DNA of 64,000 nucleotides, taken from assembly GCF_028640845.1 (NCBI RefSeq), contig NC_080542.1, forward strand, positions 63,315,064-63,379,063. Reading direction: 5' to 3'. This DNA comes from Ahaetulla prasina. Taxonomy: Eukaryota > Chordata > Lepidosauria > Squamata > Colubridae. The notes under the pieces were generated by a model. That model searched no databases. It was not told the DNA's origin and saw only the letters and a list, made by a program, of their open reading frames with translations. Positions 31,481 through 42,599 of this stretch are shown piece after piece. Position 1 is the stretch's first letter; each line of letters begins with the position of its first letter. A program made the position numbers and the translations under genes.

Positions 31481-32540
31481 GCAGTACCATATGATGCATG
31501 GTATTTCTTACCTGGTATACTATATACACTCTGATAATACATGTACTTAAACCTTTTAATGAAAAAAGAGCAAATAAATGGCAGATAGCACATTATTCAC
31601 AGAATAAACTTGTTAATCAATCCAACAGAGAACTCAAGTAGTCTGAGGATAGTAAATAGTCTTTCACAAAGTCTTTAGTTTTTTATTTCTAGAAAACATT
31701 TTTGTATTAGTTCTGCCCAACTTTTCAACAGGCTGTTTGTTGGACATTTTGGGGGCTACTTGTGTTCTCTCATGCCCATTGACAACATGGGGAAGAGTTT
31801 AAAAAATGTGTTGAAAAGGTTTCTGCTAAAACAAGGCGATCTAAAGTGTCATCTAATGTGCTGTCTAAAGTGCCAACTATTCCTGCCTTTTTCATCCCAT
31901 TCTGCTAAAACAATGAAAAACTGCAAATCTATTTAGCGCTTGCCATCATAGGCTATTCGTAAAGCTTTTATTTGATTAAATCTCAACTTAATTCCAAATT
32001 ATTTTTGCTACCTTCAAAATATGAATTTGAACTCAGTCATGACTGATTTGATCCTAGAAAAATGTGACTAAAGGACTACTGAAAGATAGTCACTGCGACT
32101 TGGTAATACTCCACAAATTTCAAGATAAAATAGAAATGTTTTTTAAAAACTGAAAATTTAAGTTTATGCTAATCAATTGTGATCTTCATGTAAAAAAATA
32201 TACTTCAGAATTATATTAATATCAAAAATGACTATATTTAACTGCAGGGTGGAACCTGACTAACCTGATTCATATATTTCACTAATCATATAATGCTAAT
32301 CTCTAAAATATTGACAAACTACAATGTTTGACTTTGTGCTGACTCAAAGGCTAACAAGCCAGTTTTGCTCAATACAATGCATTAAGCACATTAAAATATT
32401 TCTAATAGCAGAAGAGAATATCTTTAGCTTAGGTTTGAACTAATATCCTTGGTGCTATCTGAGCTTGGTTATTTGCTTGCAGAAATGTCAACATGCAACT
32501 AGGTAATATCAGTGCTAGGGAGTATCAGGTTTGGTTTTTC
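31481..32540. other. Intergenic, nothing recognised
   Basis: AT-rich sequence between the Bov-B tail and the L1 fragment. No gene or repeat recognised. Confidence 0.5.
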
Positions 32541-32544
32541 TTTA

Positions 32545-32991
32545 TATACAGTAACTTGTCCTGCCAGTGTTGGTGGGAACATGGTTTTTCTTCTTGACCA
32601 AGCTAAATCTAAAAATGCTAGGGAATTCTTGAAAGCTTGGCATTCAGAAATATCAGCCATCAATAGACACATAGAGATAAATCACATTTACCCATCATTC
32701 AAAAGATACAATAAAATGTACTACCAGGCTTCGATACTTACTTGGGTGAAAGAATGGATTGGATTGAGGCACAAAAGACTTGGAGGGACATGATGTCCAA
32801 CTGTGTTGGCATGTTTTTTTATAGTATGGAAAAAACAAAATACATAGCTATTTCCAAAGACATTATATTAGGAATGCACTATTATTAGTATGGGAGAAAA
32901 TTAAAGAACAACACTATTTCAAAATACCAGTCTGGCTCTCCTCAATGGAGGCACTGATTTATCCAAATGTCATTGATATGGAGAATATTAC
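32545..32991 (+). mobile_element. L1 LINE ORF2 fragment, upstream half
   Basis: Reads QAKSKNAREFLKAWHSEISA and YNKMYYQASILTWVKEWI, then continues in shifted frames with ECTIIS- and KYQSGSPQWRH-like segments typical of the L1 ORF2 C-terminal third. It stops at the insertion of the DNA element at 32994 and resumes at 35658. Confidence 0.75.
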
Positions 32992-32993
32992 TA

Positions 32994-34363
32994 CTATGTT
33001 TCTCCAAAAAATAAGAAAATAAGAAAATCTTATTTTCTTTTGACCCCTGAAAAACCAGCTAGCGTTTATTTTTTGGGGGTCTTATTTTCCCGCCATGTAC
33101 CAGTATGAGGCAGGGGATGGGGTGAGCGGACCCTCGTTCCAGCTTCCCGAAGGGTCGTAGCAGGCCATCCCATTATTCACGAAACAGCTGACTCACGGGT
33201 GCCACTCAGGCCTCCTCCTCCAGCAAATGTAGCCACTTTTGCAACCAATTGTGGCCACAAAAGAAGTCAGAGGCTAAGCGACGCACCCCACATGCCTCAC
33301 GCTCTCCTTACCTATTGGTGAAAGTCACAGCAGGCAATTCCATCCACGGAACAGCTGCCTCATGTGTACCACTCCGGCTGTTGCCTCCAGCAAGTGCGGC
33401 CACTTTTGCCATCGATTGCGGCCACAAAAGCAGCAGGAGGCCAAGCAATACTTCCCCCCACTCCCGCACCTCATGCTGGCCTTCTGAAGGATACTATAGC
33501 AGCAGCTAACCACTATTTTTTTACCATTATTTTGTCCCAAGTCACGTGGCCCACTATGGTGTTAAAAGTTAACATTTCAGAAATGTTACTGTAGCTATGG
33601 AGGTCTCCTTGTGCATTGCTCTGCTGCCACAGCTTTGAAGCAAACCTCTGGCTTCCTTACACAGGATTGTAAGAGTGGAGGCTCCAAAGCCATGGAGGAA
33701 GTGTTTTTGGATATGCATCTGTGCAGGGCTCCTTTTTGAAAGAATGATCTGTAGGTGGGGGCGAGGCGCAGGGGGCACATCTCCTGCTGCAAAAGTGGCT
33801 ATGCCCAAGGAGTGCTTCTGGGAGAGAAGGCAAAGATCAGCTTTGCCTCGCCCCTTGCCCTCAGCTCCCCATTAGCTCTCCAAGGGTCTCTCCCAGAACC
33901 AAACTGATGGAGCTCAACCAGAGAAGTGCTTGCAGGCTTTCAGGAGCAAAGCTGAGGCTGAGAAGAGCCAGAGTTGGGGGAAAGTCCAGTGCTGCCCCAG
34001 TGCTCTTCTTTCCTCAGAAATGGAGTCTTGGGAAGGGGAAACAGCAGCCCCAGCCAGGATGAGTATGTTGGTATGTGTATAAACAGCACAAAACGAGGAA
34101 GCCAGCAGCCATGGATTAAGGAGCTTTTTGAAATGTCATGCCTACCCATTTTCCTGCTGAGCTTTCAGTGTTGCAATCCTGGGATACGCTGAAGGCTTTG
34201 TGCGGGGGGGGGGGAGTGTTATGGTAGAAGCAAAATACAGCCTGTCCCTTTCAAGCAATGAAATGTCTGTGTGTGTGTGAGAGAGAGAAAGAGAAACGAT
34301 GGAGCGTAGTAACAAGAATTGCAGGCAACACTGTTTGAAAGGGTTTCCTCACCACCATTTCTT

Positions 34364-34429
<66 letters not shown>

Positions 34430-34433
34430 ACAA

Positions 34434-34498
<65 letters not shown>

Positions 34499-35655
34499 CA
34501 TTTGTTGAGAAATGGCAGAGGGCAAGGGTAAGGGGATTGACCCTCTCCAGCCTCAAGCTTGGCACCTACCCAGGGTGGCGCCCTGAGGCCTGGCACCTGC
34601 ATGGCAACCCCCATCTGGCCAATGCAACAGATGGGCTCCCTTGTAGTGCCTCCTCTCCTGTGTGAAGCAGCTGCCAGTGCGGCTCCAGGACAATGCTCAG
34701 GACTGCCCAGCTGAGGAAAGCACCCTTCTAGTGCCTGCCGTCCTGGCAAAGGTGAAGCAGAAGCAGCCGGGGGCCATGCAGAGCCCCTCTGATGGCTTCC
34801 CCACTCCAGGCACTGTGCAAGCCCCAGAGTAGTGCTGGGAAGCTGAGGGTATCCCAGGATTGCAATGCTGAAGGCTCAGGATGGGGTTTTTTTTGCAACT
34901 TGAGTGATCCTCGCAGCTGTCTGCTCCAAACCAAGCAGTGGGGAGGCTTTGGGAGTACAGGCAGGAAAAGGATACAGGCAGGAAAATCCCCCTCAGAATT
35001 TTCCTTCCAAGCCTTCAAAGTTGCAATCTTGGGATACACTGAAGGCTTGGGGGGGGGAGCCTTTTTGGTGATCGGCAGAAAAATTGTGAGGGGGATTTTC
35101 CTGCCTATACTCCTTTTTTTGCCTGGCCAGACTTTCTGGAGGCAGTGGCCACGAGGCAGCTGTGACTGTCACCATTAGATATGGAGGGCGCAAGGTGTCT
35201 GGGATGGGTCATTCGGCCTCCATCTTCTTTTGTGACTGCAATTGACTACAAAAGTGGCCGCACTTGCTGGAGGAGGCGGCCTGAGCAGCACTCACGAATC
35301 AGCTGTTCCATGGACAGAATTGCCTGCTGTGATTTTCACAGTTAGGTAAAGAGGATGAAAGGCATATGGGGTGCGTAGCTTGGCCTCCAGCTTCTTTTGC
35401 AGCCATAATTGGCTGCAAAAGCAAACACACTTACTGGAGGCAGCATCTGGAGTGGTTCAGCTGATCCGTGGGCCCTGATTAAGGGGCCAAATAGCCCTGA
35501 GGTGACTGGGGAAGGGAAGGGCTGCCTCCTGTGCTGGCCATGCCCACCCACTTCAATAGGGCTTATTTTGGGGGTAGGGGTTATATTAGGCCTACCCCAA
35601 AAAAATAGGGCTAGGCCTTACTTTTTCAATAGGTCATATTTTCAGGGAAACACAG
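32994..35655. mobile_element. 2.66-kb TA-flanked DNA element with long subterminal inverted repeats
   Basis: Ends TACTATGTTTCTCC and GGGAAACACAGTA are inverted and include the TA target. The outer 500 or so bp at each side are also imperfectly inverted. For example, CAGCAGGCAATTCCATCCAC (33327) is mirrored by TGGACAGAATTGCCTGCTG (35311). AAGTGCGGCCACTTTTG (33393) is mirrored by CAAAAGTGGCCGCACTT (35249). The centre contains pyrimidine/purine and CA microsatellites. There is no transposase ORF. It splits an L1 fragment, giving a clean insertion context. Superfamily is not certain; TA flanks suggest Tc1/mariner-like. Confidence 0.72.
34262..34496. repeat. Compound (GT)n(GA)n and (CT)n(CA)n(GA)n microsatellites
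   Basis: A short (GT)n-(GA)n run lies at 34268-34292. A long compound tract at 34362-34494 reads (CT)n then (CA)n, an ACAAACATACATA interruption, (CA)n and (GA)n. ORFs across this tract on both strands are low-complexity artefacts. Confidence 0.95.
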
Positions 35656-35657
35656 TA

Positions 35658-36510
35658 AATATAAATATATTTTAAATGAAAAGGGGGAACTTAAAACTAA
35701 ACAGGAATTGAGTGATCAAGGGATTGAGATAACATGGTAGTCATATGTGCAGATACAATCTAGATATGAGAAGGATGTTAAAATGAGAAGGATGTTAAAA
35801 TGTTTCTATAAAGAATTAACAGAATTAGATCAGGTATTAACAGGGACAGATGAAAAATTAATAAAGAAAATATACAGCTATTTGTTGAGTATTAAGATGG
35901 AAGATGAACAAGTAAAAGAGACAATGCTAGTATGGGCTAAAAACTTTAGTTATCTGATTGAGTTAGATAAATGGCAGAAACTATGGGATAGAAAATATAT
36001 ATTAAGAATGTCTACTGCATACAAAGAAAATCTTTATAAAATGTTTATAGATGGCATTTACCATCCTCAAGGTTAGCAAAGATGTTTAACGATAAGTCTG
36101 TAAAATGTTGGAAATGCCATCAGATACCTGGTTCATACTATTATATGTGATAGACATGTCAAACAGTGGAAAAATATTGGACAAAAATACATGGCTGGAA
36201 AAAATGATAAAACAGCATATTGATTTGAAACCAGAGATATTTTGTTGGTCATTTTACCTGATAAGTATAATAAAAGGAATGCATGTTTGATTTTACATGA
36301 ACTGACTGCACCTAGATGCAGTCAGTACATGTATTTGCATAACAATGGAAAAGTAAAGAGATCCCAACGGATGAGAATGTGATTTAAAAAATACTAGAAT
36401 GTGCAGAAATTAATAGGCTAACACTTATAACTAAGGAAAAGAAAGAAACTGAATATTTTTTGACTTGAGACCTATTTTATCAATGGTTAGCTGACAAAAA
36501 CAGAAACTAG
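35658..36510 (+). mobile_element. L1 LINE ORF2 fragment, downstream half
   Basis: Continues the L1 reading after the inserted DNA element: QIQSRYEKDVKMRRMLK, IYSYLLSIKMEDEQVK, WQKLWDRKYILRM and YKMFIDGIYH. Then, in another frame, CWKCHQIPGSYYYM retains part of the Cys-rich motif at the L1 ORF2 C-terminus. It is interrupted again by the solo LTR at 36515. Stops and frameshifts make it inactive. Confidence 0.8.
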
Positions 36511-36514
36511 AAAG

Positions 36515-37262
36515 TGTTGTAGTCCGCCAGCAGCCTGTGGAGATGGCGACAGAGTTGGATAGCGGTGAGGCTGAGGAAGAACATGGGCCAGTCCTGGAGG
36601 CTGGGGCTCAGATGAGGGCTCTGCGTCGGAGGCAGAGATGGGGCCAGGGCCATTTGGGAGTGATGTGTGGACCCTGGAGTCTCCAGAGCAGTGATGGGAT
36701 TCAGCCAGTTCGCACCACTTCGGGAGAACCGGTTGTTAACTTTCTGAGCAGTTTGGTGAACTGGTTGGAAATCATTATGGCAGAGAACCGGTTGTTAAAT
36801 TATTTGAATCCCACCACTGCTCCAGAGGCTGACAGTAGTGAGGCAGAGGAACAAGAGGAGCCTATTCCTAACGCACACATGAGAAGAGCTGCGAGAAGGC
36901 AAGAGCAGCTAAAGCAAAGAGGACGACTCAGGAGTAGGGCTAAGAGATGATTGGCCCCTCCCATAAGGCTTAAAAGACCAGCAACGGCGTTCGGGCTCTT
37001 TGTCGGAAAACAACATTGATAGCCTTGCTTCTTTTCTTGCTGCATTTATTTCTTGTCAGTGTCTTCTGCTTTTGAACTTTTGCCTTTCGCAGTTTCCCTA
37101 ATTAGACCAAGGTTGGTGATAAGACTGAAGAATTGTGTTATGAAAACTTTGCTTTGATTTAGTTTGGATGACACTGAGAACGAGTTAATTCTCAGCTGTT
37201 CTAATAAAGTCTGTTTGAACTGATTGTATTTACTACTACCTACTTGGGCCTGGGTCACAACA
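36515..37262 (+). mobile_element. Solo LTR (748 bp) inserted in L1
   Basis: Starts TGTTGTAGTCC and ends GGGTCACAACA, with inverted TGTTGT/ACAACA ends. A 5-bp flank GAAAG/GAAAC (one mismatch) fits an integrase-made duplication. It has a TATA-like CTTAAAAGACC at about 36969 and AATAAA at 37203-37208. No internal retroelement sequence is attached, so it is a solo LTR left by recombination. The U3 carries an acidic-then-Arg-rich ORF-like stretch (MRRAARRQEQL near 36880) and an imperfect internal duplication. A hAT MITE is inserted at 36689. Confidence 0.8.
36689..36819. mobile_element. Non-autonomous hAT-type MITE (131 bp) inside the solo LTR
   Basis: Ends CAGTGATGGGATTCAGCC and TTGAATCCCACCACTG, with a perfect 8-bp duplication CTCCAGAG at 36681-36688 and 36820-36827. 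It is nearly the same element as 4693-4829. It is the youngest layer of the L1, LTR, MITE nest. Confidence 0.93.
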
Positions 37263-37560
37263 GAAACAGGGAAATATAGGGAAAGGATCAGTGATATAAG
37301 GAAGGTATGTTAAATTGGTTAAGCAAACGTTGTTGTTGATGTTGTTGTTGTTGTTATTACTAATGTAATGAATATTATTGTAAACATTTTGATTATTATT
37401 TCCTAAAACTATTTGTACCCAGACAACACACAGTTTAATTGAAATTGGAATTTTTACATGTCATAAAATAAAAAAACTTGAAAGGAAAAAAAGATACAAT
37501 ATAAATGCTAAGAAACAATAAAACATGTCATTAAAAGAGAAAAAAACTAACAAAAAAATC
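37263..37560. other. Probable L1 3' remainder and (GTT)n
   Basis: Sequence after the LTR (GAAACAGGGAAATATAGGG) is likely the L1 continuation. A (GTT)n tract lies at about 37328-37355. An A-rich end near 37440-37500 could be the L1 tail. Confidence 0.4.
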
Positions 37561-37564
37561 ATTG

Positions 37565-37735
37565 TTATTTATTTTATTTATTTATTTTGTCAAGCATGTA
37601 TTTAATGACAGATACAAGTGTAAACATAATTATAAATAAATGTAAAGGATACAAATAAAAGAAAACATTAGGACAGGGACGGTGGGCATCCTGGTGCGCT
37701 TATACACGCACCAGCTTCAGAAATATATTGCCTAG
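37565..37735 (-). mobile_element. 3' end of a CR1-group LINE, minus strand
   Basis: (TTTA)n then TTTGTCAAGCATGTATTTAA, GGACAGGGACGGTGGGCATC and GGTGCGCTTATACACGCACC match the reverse complement of the 3' end of the LINE at 39946-40590. 5'-truncated. Confidence 0.7.
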
Positions 37736-38490
37736 CACTGAGAAGAATGTCTTTTTTTGCAATAATTGTTGGGTGCCTGCTTTACAGTATGAAAAAAAGG
37801 GATACCTAACAATAGAAAAGCAAATATTTTTATAGACAGTGAGAGCTACAAAGTGAGAATGAATTTTTAGGAATCTGATTGGCAGACATCTTTGGGGAAA
37901 ACTAGGCAAGTCCTTGCCTGAGTATCTAGTGCTAATTCAATTGTTAGGCAAAACAATCTTTCAAAAGAGCGACCATACTGAGCAGGTCAATTCTTAAAGG
38001 AGATGAAAATTATTAGGCACACTAAAGAGGCTAAGGTTTTTCAAATTGTTACTCTATTACAAGTTTCTTATTACAGTTATGCTTTTAGCTGGCAAGGAAT
38101 ATGGTTTGATCCTGATTATGTTTAAATGACAGGGAGGAAAAAAAATGTTGCAGTTGCTATTTTGTTAGATTTATTTTCTCCATAATGCAGCTAAGTAAAT
38201 AAACAAAGATATTTACTTATTTCCATTATATATTATTAATTTTAACTATAAATGAAATAAAAATTTGTTAAAATATGGTAACCCAAAGTTGTACACTTTT
38301 AAAAATCATTTTTGTTGGAGATTTTTTTTATTTATATGTTACTCATCTCACTCTGCAGATTAACTCTAGGTTGATGCATCACAATGATACTAAAATTAGT
38401 GCACCAGAAAGGGTGAATGTGTCACCTAATGGGGAAATGTAATTTCAGAGTTCAAACCAAAGAGAAGTAGATTATCCATTTAAAAGACAC
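37736..38490. other. Intergenic, nothing recognised
   Basis: AT-rich sequence without recognised repeats or genes. Confidence 0.5.
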
Positions 38491-38499
38491 CTGTTAAGA

Positions 38500-38935
38500 A
38501 ATAGGGTGATTCAATCCATGAATACATTTTCAGGTTCTATCATATCTCAAGACCTAAAATGGACACCTAACATAAAAAATGTCATCCAAAAAGCACAACA
38601 AAGAATGTTGTTTCTGTGCCAACTCAGAAAGCTCAAACTGTCCAAGGAACTGCTGATCCAGTTCTATAGAGGAATTATTGAGTGTGTCATCTGCACCTCT
38701 ATAACTGTCTGGTTTGGTTCTGCAAGCCAACAAGAAAGACACAGACTTCAGAGGATAATTAGAACTGCAGAAAAAACAATTGCTACCAGCCTGTCTTCCA
38801 TTGAGGACCTGTATACTGCAAAGTCAAAAAGAGGGCTGTGAAAATATTTACATACCCCTCGCCATCCTTGCGCTAAACATATTCCTTTTGTGTCCAATCA
38901 CACTTTGCCAATAAAAGAATTCTATGGACTTTATT
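38500..38935 (+). mobile_element. CR1/L3-type snake LINE, internally deleted copy
   Basis: Encodes FSGSIISQDLKWTPNIKN, FLCQLRKLKLSKELLIQFY and RTAEKTIATSLSSIEDLYT, matching the C-terminal part of the LINE at 50848-51360. After the coding end it jumps straight to TGTGTCCAATCACACTTTGC and CAATAAAAG, so most of the 3' UTR is deleted. Inactive. Confidence 0.88.
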
Positions 38936-38971
38936 CTTAAAAGAAGAGGAAATTAAAATAAAGTACAAAAT

Positions 38972-39078
38972 CAAAAGACCAGTCAAGTGAAGCAGTGGGA
39001 GTGGAGAAAGAACAAAGAAACCTGTAACTGCCTGTGATCAATTAATTATAAACACCACTGCAATCGGACCAGCCAGAA
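38972..39078 (+). repeat. Unidentified dispersed repeat, copy B
   Basis: CAAAAGACCAGTCAAG, GCAGTGGGAGTGGAGAAAGA and ATCGGACCAGCCAGAAT match copies A (29749) and C (41731). Family unknown. Confidence 0.6.
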
Positions 39079-39920
39079 TAACTTTAGCTTCAAGTTGAAT
39101 ATAAAACTGTTACAATCAAATATATTTAGATCATGGCTAGAAGTTGTTAAACTAGTTGTTTTCTTTTTCAGGATGTAATATTTATTTTATTTATTGTATG
39201 ATGGTTTCTAATTTTTATAAACATAAAAAACGACTTATAAGAATTCTGCTACCGAGACAAGAAAAAGCATGGTCTTCTGGGTAAATTCTATGCAAATGAA
39301 CGGCTGCTTTCGGCAAACAGAAAAATCCAAATTGACTGAGGTGGTCTATTTCAGACTTTACATTCCTTGAATTTACACGTAATAAGTTGTGATAAATTTG
39401 CTAAAAATATTGCCAACATTCTAAAAACAACGTGGTTAAGTCCTTAAGACAAAAATACCAGTAGACTGCACGCAATTTCTGAAGAGTGAATTAAGTACAA
39501 AATAAGGAAAAAATCGGATAAAACAGCAGCAAATATACCTCCTTTGTTTTTCTGATCTTAACTAATACAGTATCTTACTTAATATTTTGAAACGGATATG
39601 CAGTACGAGAATTCATTACATTTGTAGCCATTTGCTGTTCGGTAACTTTTCCTTTTCTCTGGAAGCACAATTCCTGTTTATTAGGGCTAATATTAGTTAA
39701 AAATTGTAGTTGCCTTTGTGTCGGATTGAGAATATTTTATATCAGTTTTCTCTAAAATAAATTAAAAAAGAATAAGAACTAAATAAAACAATAAAAACTT
39801 TTCCCCACTGAACTCTTTATCATAATAGATCATCACTTGTTGTCTTAAGTGTTTCTTAAAATAGTTTTTGTATCTTTAAAACTAAAGTGATTGGTTGAAA
39901 TTTAGCAGATGAACCTTTGG
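39079..39920. other. Intergenic, nothing recognised
   Basis: AT-rich sequence. No gene or repeat recognised. Confidence 0.5.
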
Positions 39921-39924
39921 GGCA

Positions 39925-40590
39925 TGTAAAGAGCATATAAAACATTTGACCAGAGCATATAAAACATTTGCTAGACCAATTCTAGAATACAGCTCACCTG
40001 TTTGGAACCCTCACCACATCTCTGACATCAATACAACTGAACGTGTCCAGAAATATTTTACAAGAAGAGTTCTCCAGTCCTCTGAAAACAACAAAATACC
40101 TTATCCCACCAGACTTGAAATCCTAGGCTTAGAAAACTTGGAACTCCGTCGCCTTCGACAAGACCTAAGTTTAACTCACAGAATCATCTATTGTAATGTC
40201 CTTCCTGTCAAAGACTACTTCAGCTTTAATTGCAATAATACAAGGGCAACCAATAGATTTAAACTTAATGTAAACCGCTTTAATCTAGATTGCAGAAAAT
40301 ATGACTTCTGCAACAGAATCATCAGTGCTTGGAATACTTTACCTGACTCTGTGGTCTCTTCCCATAATCCTAAAAGCTTTAACCAAAAACTTTCTACTAT
40401 CGACCTCACCCCATTCCTAAGAGGACCATAAGGGGCGTGCATAAGCGCACAAACGTGCCTACCGTTCCTGTCCTATTGTTTTTCTTTTCTTTTTCCTATA
40501 TATGTTTATATGTTTATATACTATATAATCTTTTTGTATGATGTTGTGACAAAATAAATAAAAAAATAAATAAAAAATAAATGTTGGTTT
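39925..40590 (+). mobile_element. CR1-group LINE 3' portion with 161-codon ORF remnant
   Basis: The open frame 39946-40431 encodes ARPILEYSSPVWNPHHISDI, LEILGLENLELRRLRQDL and NRIISAWNTLPDSVV, the post-RT region of a CR1/Jockey-group ORF2. It is followed by a short 3' UTR (GGGCGTGCATAAGCGCAC) and a TAAATAAAAAAATAAA tail. A 22-bp local duplication (AGAGCATATAAAACATTTG) lies at its 5' truncation point. Same family as the minus-strand fragments at 37565, 48030 and 48748. Unlikely to be a host gene. Confidence 0.82.
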
Positions 40591-40894
40591 CTCCCATTAC
40601 AGAATTTCTTCTTTCTTAACGTGCTTCTCTCAACAATGCTTAGAACCTTGTAAGTCTACTGGTGCAATTTTCACTTGAGGGTAAGAAAATGCCTTGTAGT
40701 CAATTGATCTGGGGGATAGTTTTCCATGCAATCTGCATAGAAGCTGTTATCATTAGAAACTGTCCACTGAATCCCTCTGGTTTCAGGAAATCAAATAAAA
40801 TGAGAGATCAATCGAAATATAACTAGGACTAGATATAATATTGAATTCTATTAGACGTTTGGTTTCATTTTGTTCCAGCATATGTTCACATTAT

Positions 40895-41210
40895 TAAGGA
40901 TCTGCTGATCCAGTTCTACAGCGGAATTATTGAGTCTGTCATTAACTCAATAACTGATTGGTTTGGCTCTGCAACCAAACAAGACAGACACAAAATTCAG
41001 CAGATAATTAGAACTGCAGAAAAAAAACCCAATTGCAACCAGCCTGCCTTCCAGTGAGGATCTGTAAATTGCATGGACCAAAAAAGAGGGCCGAGAAAAT
41101 ATCTACAGACCCCTCAGATCACTGTTTCAACTTCTCCCCCTCAGGACATCGCTATGGCACATTGCATGCCAAAACTGTAGAACAAAAACATAATTTAGAT
41201 TATGGGGTGG
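40895..41210 (+). mobile_element. CR1/L3-type snake LINE fragment
   Basis: GATCTGCTGATCCAGTTCTA, TAGAACTGCAGAAAAAA and CCTTCCAGTGAGGATCTG align with the coding end of the 50-kb LINE. Frames are broken by several small changes. Confidence 0.75.
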
Positions 41211-41730
41211 TAGCCTATTTGTTGAATAAATTACGATGCAAAATTATTTTTAGAAATATTAGCAGATAAGGTCAACATAATTGCTTATAGAATAAATTGG
41301 GTTTATTAAAGGAAAACGGTGAAAATTAATTTGTAACAAAGGCAATGTAGATCTCTTTTCAAGAATCTGTATCATAATAATCACACTTGGAAAATAAACA
41401 GGATTAGCAGTAATGAGGAATAATGAATAATACTCCCTAGTTTAAATTAACATAATATCAAAGTGTCTATAAGAAGCAAATGGAGATTGGAGGCATTTTT
41501 GTATAATAAATACATATTATTCAAATTTTGGAAAACATCAACATTTAAGTAGAACACATTACTTTAATCAAAACTACTTTTGCTTTTTTAGCTCTTTACT
41601 CTTTATGTTCAGTTGATATCCTCCCAAGCATAATAGCAGAGAACAAAACGCTGCAGTATTTCACAATGAGTTTTTCTCTGACTTTGTGAGTTTGGGTATC
41701 AAAAGTTAATGTGTGGGGGTAGGACAACAC
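41211..41730. other. Intergenic, nothing recognised
   Basis: AT-rich sequence. No gene or repeat recognised. Confidence 0.5.
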
Positions 41731-41830
41731 CAAAAGACCAGTCAAGGTTAGCAGTGGGGTGGAACTTAGAAGGGTTAGTGAAACTAACAGTAATAATTTC
41801 TGGTAACCCACTACTTTCGGACCAGCCAGA
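41731..41830 (+). repeat. Unidentified dispersed repeat, copy C
   Basis: CAAAAGACCAGTCAAGG, AGCAGTGGGGTGG and CCACTACTTTCGGACCAGCC match copies A and B. The middle is rearranged relative to them. Confidence 0.55.
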
Positions 41831-42595
41831 AAAAAAGACTTGCCCAGTTTCTATATATAGTTCTCAGGATGATGTTTTATTAAGTTAGGATGATTAATTT
41901 TTAATAAACAAATCAGAAGAAAAACTGGTGTGTGGTTTCGTGTATATGAGAAACTAGAAATAGGTGACTGAATTAGCTTGTCTTTTATAGCAAAATCAAG
42001 AAATAACACTATCGTATTTCAGAAACTGCATGATGGGAAATGTAAGTAAATTAATGAAAAGCAATTTCTCTTCTCCTGTATATTCTGAAAAGATGTTCCG
42101 GATAACAAATTTATAGCTTTGGAGAAGAAATAAGGTGAAAGTTATGACATTGTATAATATATTTGAAAGATTTATTTTTCCAAACGATAGAAATAGTCTC
42201 TGTATTTTCACACTTTGTAAAGTAGATAATTCTCCATTGCTCCAATGCTAAAATGCTCAATACTGAAATTACAGCAGATGGCAGTAATGCATAGTTATCT
42301 CCGTATCTAAAGTATTATGCTTTGCGCTTCATACTAGGTTGAACACAGAGATCTAGAAATAACATTGGTGTTCTCAATTTTGTGAAAGGATAGGCAGTAT
42401 TTCACCTGAGTAAAAAATATATATCATTTTTTAAAATAGCACACAGCTTTCATATCATTTAACAATCATACAACTTTCACGTCATTTAGCAATATCATTT
42501 TATTTAGCCATATCACACAATTTCCATATCATTTATAACTTAATTATATTTAGCAATTTCACACAGCTTTTATATCATTTTGCAAAATTACTACT
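41831..42595. other. Intergenic, nothing certain
   Basis: AT-rich sequence. From about 42420 to 42590 there is a loose repetition of TTTCATATCATTTA..AGCAATATCA..CACAGCTTT words, a degenerate tandem of about 40-50 bp. Confidence 0.45.
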
Positions 42596-42599
42596 CAAT

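Noticed and set aside
31250..31534. 94-codon ORF with a KRRRGRQRTRW-like motif
   Set aside because: It is the C-terminus of Bov-B ORF2, not a host gene.
34251..34749. ORFs of 70-117 codons around 34.3-34.7 kb
   Set aside because: Products are poly-SL, poly-TH and poly-CV from the CT/CA/GA microsatellites.
36537..36950. 137-codon ORF as a gene
   Set aside because: It lies in a solo LTR and reads through a 131-bp MITE whose insertion changed the frame. Kept only as an observation on LTR structure.
39946..40431. 161-codon intact ORF as a possible host gene
   Set aside because: The sequence is the post-RT part of a CR1-group LINE and is followed by that LINE family's 3' tail, which recurs elsewhere in the window.
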